This document shows, piece by piece, positions 5,630 to 8,022 of a stretch of DNA of 8,022 bases (position 1 is its first letter; each line of letters starts with the position of its first letter). Where the stretch lies: positions 1 to 8,022 of the forward strand of contig JAJPEO010000234.1 of the NCBI GenBank assembly GCA_021166815.1, written 5' to 3'. This stretch comes from Nocardioides sp. Lineage in GTDB: Bacteria; Actinomycetota; Actinomycetes; Propionibacteriales; Nocardioidaceae. The notes under the pieces were generated by a model that saw nothing but the letters and a program-made list of their open reading frames with translations, made no database searches and had not been told where the DNA came from. Both the position numbers and the translations under genes were made by a program.

Positions 5630-6718
5630 ATGTCCTTCGTGACCGGCGTGCACCTGCAGCGCACGGACGAGAACGTGCGCGAGATCGAGGCGCTCGGCGC
5701 CGTCCTCGGGTCGCCCGTGGGCCTCGAGGGCCTGCTCGACGACCTGAAGTTCCACGCCCGCCCAGCACGGGTCCTGCCCCGCCTGCTCGGCCGGGCCGTG
5801 CGGGAGGCGTACGCCTTCGACGCCTACGACCAGCGCGACCAGCAGTGGTACCCGCAGGGCATCTCCACCAGCGCCGACGCCTCCGACACCGAGATCGTGC
5901 AGGGCCGGCGGGTGCTCGCGATGACCTGGTACTCCACCGGCCGCGACGGCATCAAGCGGGGGTCCCGCGTGACCTTCCTCGACCTGGAGTCGCTGCGCTA
6001 CCGCCACGTGCTGCTCGTGGTCCCGGTGCTCGACCAGCACGGCACCCTGCAGCTGCGGCCGATGAACATCCACGCCGGCGGCATCGTGTGGGCGGGCCCG
6101 TACGTCCACATCGCCGCCACCAACCGCGGGTTCGTGACCGCGCGGGTCGAGGACGTCATGCGCGTGGAGGGCGACGACGACCACCCGGACGAGATCGGCT
6201 GGAACGGCACCCGGGTGGCGTCGTTCGGCCACCGCTACGTCCTGCCCGTGCGCCAGACCTACCAGGCCTTCACCGACGAGGGGCACGAGAAGCTGCGCTA
6301 CTCCTTCATGTCGCTGGACCGGCGCTCGGACCCGCCGGCCCTCGTCGCGGGCGAGTACGCCGCCGACCCCCGGGCGACGCGACGCCTGGCGCGCTACCAG
6401 CTCGACCCCCGGACCTGGCTGCTCGCCTCCGGCGACGACGGGTTCTCCCGGCCCCTCGCGCTCGACGAGGGCGGGGTGCGACAGATGCAGGGGGCCGTGA
6501 TCGCGTCCGGGCGCTACCACGTGACCGTGTCCCACGGACCGTGGATGCCGGGCACCATGTACGCCGGCCAGCCGGGCTCGATGCGCCGTCGCCGCTGGGC
6601 CCTCCCGATGGGCCCCGAGGACCTCACCTACTGGCCGTCGACGGACCGGCTGTGGTCGTTGACCGAGCACCCGCGCCGGCGCTGGATGGTGTCGATGGAC
6701 CGGGCCTGGTTCGACTGA
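5630..6718 (+). CDS. Conserved-looking protein of unknown function, propeller-like
   Basis: A 362-aa protein with no signal peptide or transmembrane helix, so probably cytoplasmic. I do not know a function. Recurring units of the form G-hydrophobic, short turn, aromatic, alternating hydrophobic strand are visible: WYPQGISTSAD (73-83), HAGGIVWAGPYVHIAAT (148-164), MQGAVIASGRYHVTVSH (286-302) and DLTYWPSTDRLWSLTEHP (331-348). These resemble blades of a beta-propeller. It is like a family I recall mostly as secreted hypothetical proteins of streptomycetes (QGISTSAD, GxxRGSRVTFLDL, NIHAGGIVW); this copy lacks an export signal. The N-terminal 50 residues look helical. Tryptophan-rich (11 Trp) with an Arg patch RRRR at 319-322. 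The start is supported by the -10 seven bases upstream; the open frame reaching back to 5429 is antisense to the 97-aa gene. Codon use is normal for the region. Confidence 0.82.
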   Translation: MSFVTGVHLQRTDENVREIEALGAVLGSPVGLEGLLDDLKFHARPARVLPRLLGRAVREAYAFDAYDQRDQQWYPQGISTSADASDTEIVQGRRVLAMTWYSTGRDGIKRGSRVTFLDLESLRYRHVLLVVPVLDQHGTLQLRPMNIHAGGIVWAGPYVHIAATNRGFVTARVEDVMRVEGDDDHPDEIGWNGTRVASFGHRYVLPVRQTYQAFTDEGHEKLRYSFMSLDRRSDPPALVAGEYAADPRATRRLARYQLDPRTWLLASGDDGFSRPLALDEGGVRQMQGAVIASGRYHVTVSHGPWMPGTMYAGQPGSMRRRRWALPMGPEDLTYWPSTDRLWSLTEHPRRRWMVSMDRAWFD

Positions 6719-6740
6719 TTTCTCACGGCCCCGTCGGGGC

Positions 6741-6746
6741 TAGGGT
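6741..6746 (+). promoter_or_regulatory. Candidate -10 box for leaderless rpiB
   Basis: TAGGGT ends seven bases before the rpiB ATG, the same hexamer and spacing as in front of the 362-aa protein gene. No ribosome binding site is seen. TTTCTC at 6719-6724, 16 bp upstream, is a weak -35 candidate. Confidence 0.55.
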
Positions 6747-6753
6747 CGGTCGC

Positions 6754-7209
6754 ATGCGCATCGCACTCGCCAATGACCATGTCGGACTGCCCCTGCGACG
6801 CCACCTCGAGGACGTCATCACCGGCCTCGGCCACGAGGTCGTCGACTTCGGGACCGACGGCTCGGACCCGGTCGCCTACTGCGACCACGCGTTCCCGGCC
6901 GCGGAGGCCGTGGCCGCAGGTGAGTGCGACCGCGCCGTCCTCGTGTGCGGCGGCGGCATCGGCATGGCGCTGGCCGCCAACAAGGTGGCCGGGATCCGTG
7001 CCGCGGCCGTGAGCGACGCGTGGTCGGCCCAGCTGGGCCGCGCCCACCAGGACCTCAACGTGATCGCCGTCGGCGCCGGCGCGGTCGGCCCCGAGAACGC
7101 GGCGATGATCGTCGACCAGTTCCTCACCGTCGACTACGACGGCGGCCGGTTCGACGGCCCGCTGGCCAAGATCGCCGCCTACGAGGCCCGCGGCTCCAGC
7201 GCGAGCTGA
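6754..7209 (+). CDS. rpiB: Ribose-5-phosphate isomerase B family sugar-phosphate isomerase
   Basis: A 151-aa RpiB/LacAB-family isomerase, which typically interconverts ribose 5-phosphate and ribulose 5-phosphate in the pentose phosphate pathway. DH (8-9) near the N-terminus, CGGGIGMALAANK (65-77) and SAQLGRAHQDLNVIAVG (91-107) align with E. coli RpiB: Cys65 corresponds to catalytic Cys66 and His98 to ring-opening His99. Length matches the family (about 150 aa). M. tuberculosis RpiB instead uses a glutamate at the cysteine position, so this is the Cys-type subgroup, which also includes LacAB and tetrose-phosphate isomerases; a substrate other than ribose 5-phosphate is therefore possible. It follows the 362-aa gene after 35 bp but has its own leaderless-type promoter. 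The last 31 nt overlap, antisense, the 3' end of the thioesterase gene. Confidence 0.9.
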   Translation: MRIALANDHVGLPLRRHLEDVITGLGHEVVDFGTDGSDPVAYCDHAFPAAEAVAAGECDRAVLVCGGGIGMALAANKVAGIRAAAVSDAWSAQLGRAHQDLNVIAVGAGAVGPENAAMIVDQFLTVDYDGGRFDGPLAKIAAYEARGSSAS

Positions 7210-7988
7210 CGGCTCTGGGCCACCAGCCGACCGGCGGAGTCCCACACCTCGCAGTCCTCCTCGAACATCCCGCCCGCGACGTTGCGCGTGCGGTGCGAGA
7301 CCTTCAGCCACCCCGGCGCCGGCACCGCGCGCACGTGCACGGTGAGCTCGAGGGTGGGCGCCCAGCCCGGCTTGCCGAGGTCGAACGTGACCGGGGGCAG
7401 CGCGTCGCACACCATCAGGAGGGTGAGCGGGTCGGCATCGCGCCCGTCCGCCAGGCGGAACCACGCCTGGATGTGGCCGCGCCCGCTGGGGGCGCCCATC
7501 GCCCAGCCGATGGTCGCGGGGTCGAACCTCATGTCGAAGCGCTGCATCAGGGGCGCGATCCGGCGCGTCTCCTCGGGCGCGTACGAGCCGTCCACGCACT
7601 CCTCGACCGCAGGCAGCACGGGCTCCTCCGCGGTGGTGGCGACGTCGTCGCCGAGCCGGCCGAGGTCGCCGTACGTCGCGAGCACGCTGATGCGGTCCTC
7701 GCCACCCTGCCGCAGGTCTGCTGCGACCGTGGCCGTCGTGCCGCCCTCGCGCAGCACACGCGTGTGCACGCTGGCTGCGCCGGGAGCTCCGGGCGAGAGG
7801 TAGTAGGCACTCATCGACAGCGGGTGGGGCTTGTCCGGCACCTGGGCCGCGACGGCGTTGCCGACGACGCCGAGCAGGTAGCCGCCGTTGAGGCCCCCTC
7901 CGACCCGCCAGCCGTCGTCGAGGGTGGCGTCGTAGACGCCGTCACCGGCGTGCTCGATCGCGGTGTGCGCGTCCCACTCGTGGCTCAT
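7179..7988 (-). CDS. Acyl-CoA thioesterase family protein (double hotdog, TesB-like)
   Basis: A 269-aa protein of the 4HBT_3/TesB-like type, expected to hydrolyse acyl-CoA to free acid and CoA; the substrate is unknown. The first hotdog domain (about 15-115) has GGGLNGGYLLGVVGNAVAA (30-48, the glycine-rich turn into the hotdog helix), HPLSMSAYYLSPGAPG (55-70) and the strand pair around TTATVAADLRQ. The second (about 155-265) has LTLLMVCDALPP (188-199), TLELTVHVRAVPAPGWLKV (212-230) and the closing GRLVAQSRQLAL (253-264). Length and order fit the two-domain family. The ATG follows a TAGACT hexamer six bases upstream with no ribosome binding site. An 18-bp near-palindrome overlaps this promoter and suggests repressor control. 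It converges on and overlaps rpiB by 31 nt. Confidence 0.87.
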   Translation of the reverse strand: MSHEWDAHTAIEHAGDGVYDATLDDGWRVGGGLNGGYLLGVVGNAVAAQVPDKPHPLSMSAYYLSPGAPGAASVHTRVLREGGTTATVAADLRQGGEDRISVLATYGDLGRLGDDVATTAEEPVLPAVEECVDGSYAPEETRRIAPLMQRFDMRFDPATIGWAMGAPSGRGHIQAWFRLADGRDADPLTLLMVCDALPPVTFDLGKPGWAPTLELTVHVRAVPAPGWLKVSHRTRNVAGGMFEEDCEVWDSAGRLVAQSRQLALEPRAS

Positions 7989-7994
7989 GTGCGC

Positions 7995-8000
7995 AGTCTA
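7995..8000 (-). promoter_or_regulatory. Candidate -10 box for the leaderless thioesterase gene
   Basis: TAGACT on the minus strand ends six bases before the ATG, so transcription would begin at or next to the start codon. It is the same hexamer as in front of the vanW-family gene. The first two bases lie inside the 18-bp near-palindrome. The -35 region falls at the window edge. Confidence 0.5.
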
Positions 8001-8016
8001 TGCAACTAGTGGCATA
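7999..8016. promoter_or_regulatory. Candidate operator upstream of the thioesterase gene
   Basis: TATGCAACTAGTGGCATA is an 18-bp near-palindrome with eight of nine base pairs matching, centred on ACTAGT. It overlaps the thioesterase -10 and fills the spacer toward the -35. Its size, A/T-richness and TAGTTGC half-site look like a MarR-type operator; TetR-type control is the alternative. A divergent regulator gene may start just beyond the window, but that is not visible. Confidence 0.45.
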
Positions 8017-8022
8017 GGGGCA

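Noticed and set aside
5318..6670. 450-codon minus-strand frame extending the 97-aa protein at its N-terminus
   Set aside because: The extra part is antisense to the 362-aa protein gene and low-complexity. The real-looking sequence begins at MRAIFF at 5611.
6728..6740. GCCCC-GTC-GGGGC hairpin between the 362-aa gene and rpiB
   Set aside because: The stem is five base pairs with no T tract and falls between the proposed -35 and -10 of rpiB, so I do not call it a terminator.
1..8022. Search for defence systems, toxin-antitoxin pairs, CRISPR arrays, transposases, tRNAs and riboswitches
   Set aside because: None seen. All substantial genes fit housekeeping or conserved hypothetical families with uniform codon use, apart from the palindrome.

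Overview
The window is chromosomal DNA from a very GC-rich actinobacterium. A mycothiol gene (mshB), an actinobacterial 7Fe ferredoxin gene paired with a DapC-type aminotransferase gene, GTG starts and many leaderless-type starts all point that way. A Nocardioides-like member of the Propionibacteriales is my best guess, by inference only. I find no phage, IS, CRISPR, tRNA or rRNA. The window is almost wholly coding; no gene-free stretch exceeds 100 bases.

Layout. (1) 1-1200, minus strand: fdxA (7Fe ferredoxin) and dapC (cut by the window start), joined by a GTGA start/stop overlap. (2) 1201-1283: short divergent promoter region. (3) 1284-2261, plus: a two-part GNAT acetyltransferase of the Rv0428c/CG3035 type whose interdomain linker carries a 68-bp near-perfect palindrome, read through in frame. 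(4) 2265-5611, minus: a compact run of four genes in the order of transcription: a 97-aa acidic protein, mshB (mycothiol deacetylase), a 125-aa four-helix membrane protein, and a 582-aa membrane-anchored VanW-family protein. (5) 5630-6718, plus: a 362-aa propeller-like protein of unknown function, divergent from the acidic protein across only 18 bp. (6) 6754-7209, plus: a Cys-type RpiB sugar-phosphate isomerase. (7) 7179-7988, minus: a double-hotdog acyl-CoA thioesterase family protein that overlaps the rpiB 3' end by 31 nt.

Function. The identifiable genes serve redox and thiol metabolism (ferredoxin, mycothiol), diaminopimelate/lysine and cell wall supply (DapC, VanW), the pentose phosphate pathway (RpiB) and acyl-CoA metabolism. 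The mshB and fdxA-dapC neighbourhood is also close together in mycobacteria, so this looks like a conserved housekeeping region rather than an accessory island.

Most noteworthy: the palindrome at 1882-1949 resembles a mobile palindromic element that became protein-coding, in the manner of Rickettsia palindromic elements. Its third-codon-position GC drops to about half inside a gene that is otherwise almost all G/C-ending. Second, six genes share the same start grammar: a TAGNNT or GATACT -10 hexamer ending 6-7 nt before the start codon with no ribosome binding site, which is the signature of leaderless mRNAs. In two cases this -10 overlaps the stop codon of the gene upstream. Two short inverted repeats overlapping such promoters (1273-1285 and 7999-8016) are candidate operators.
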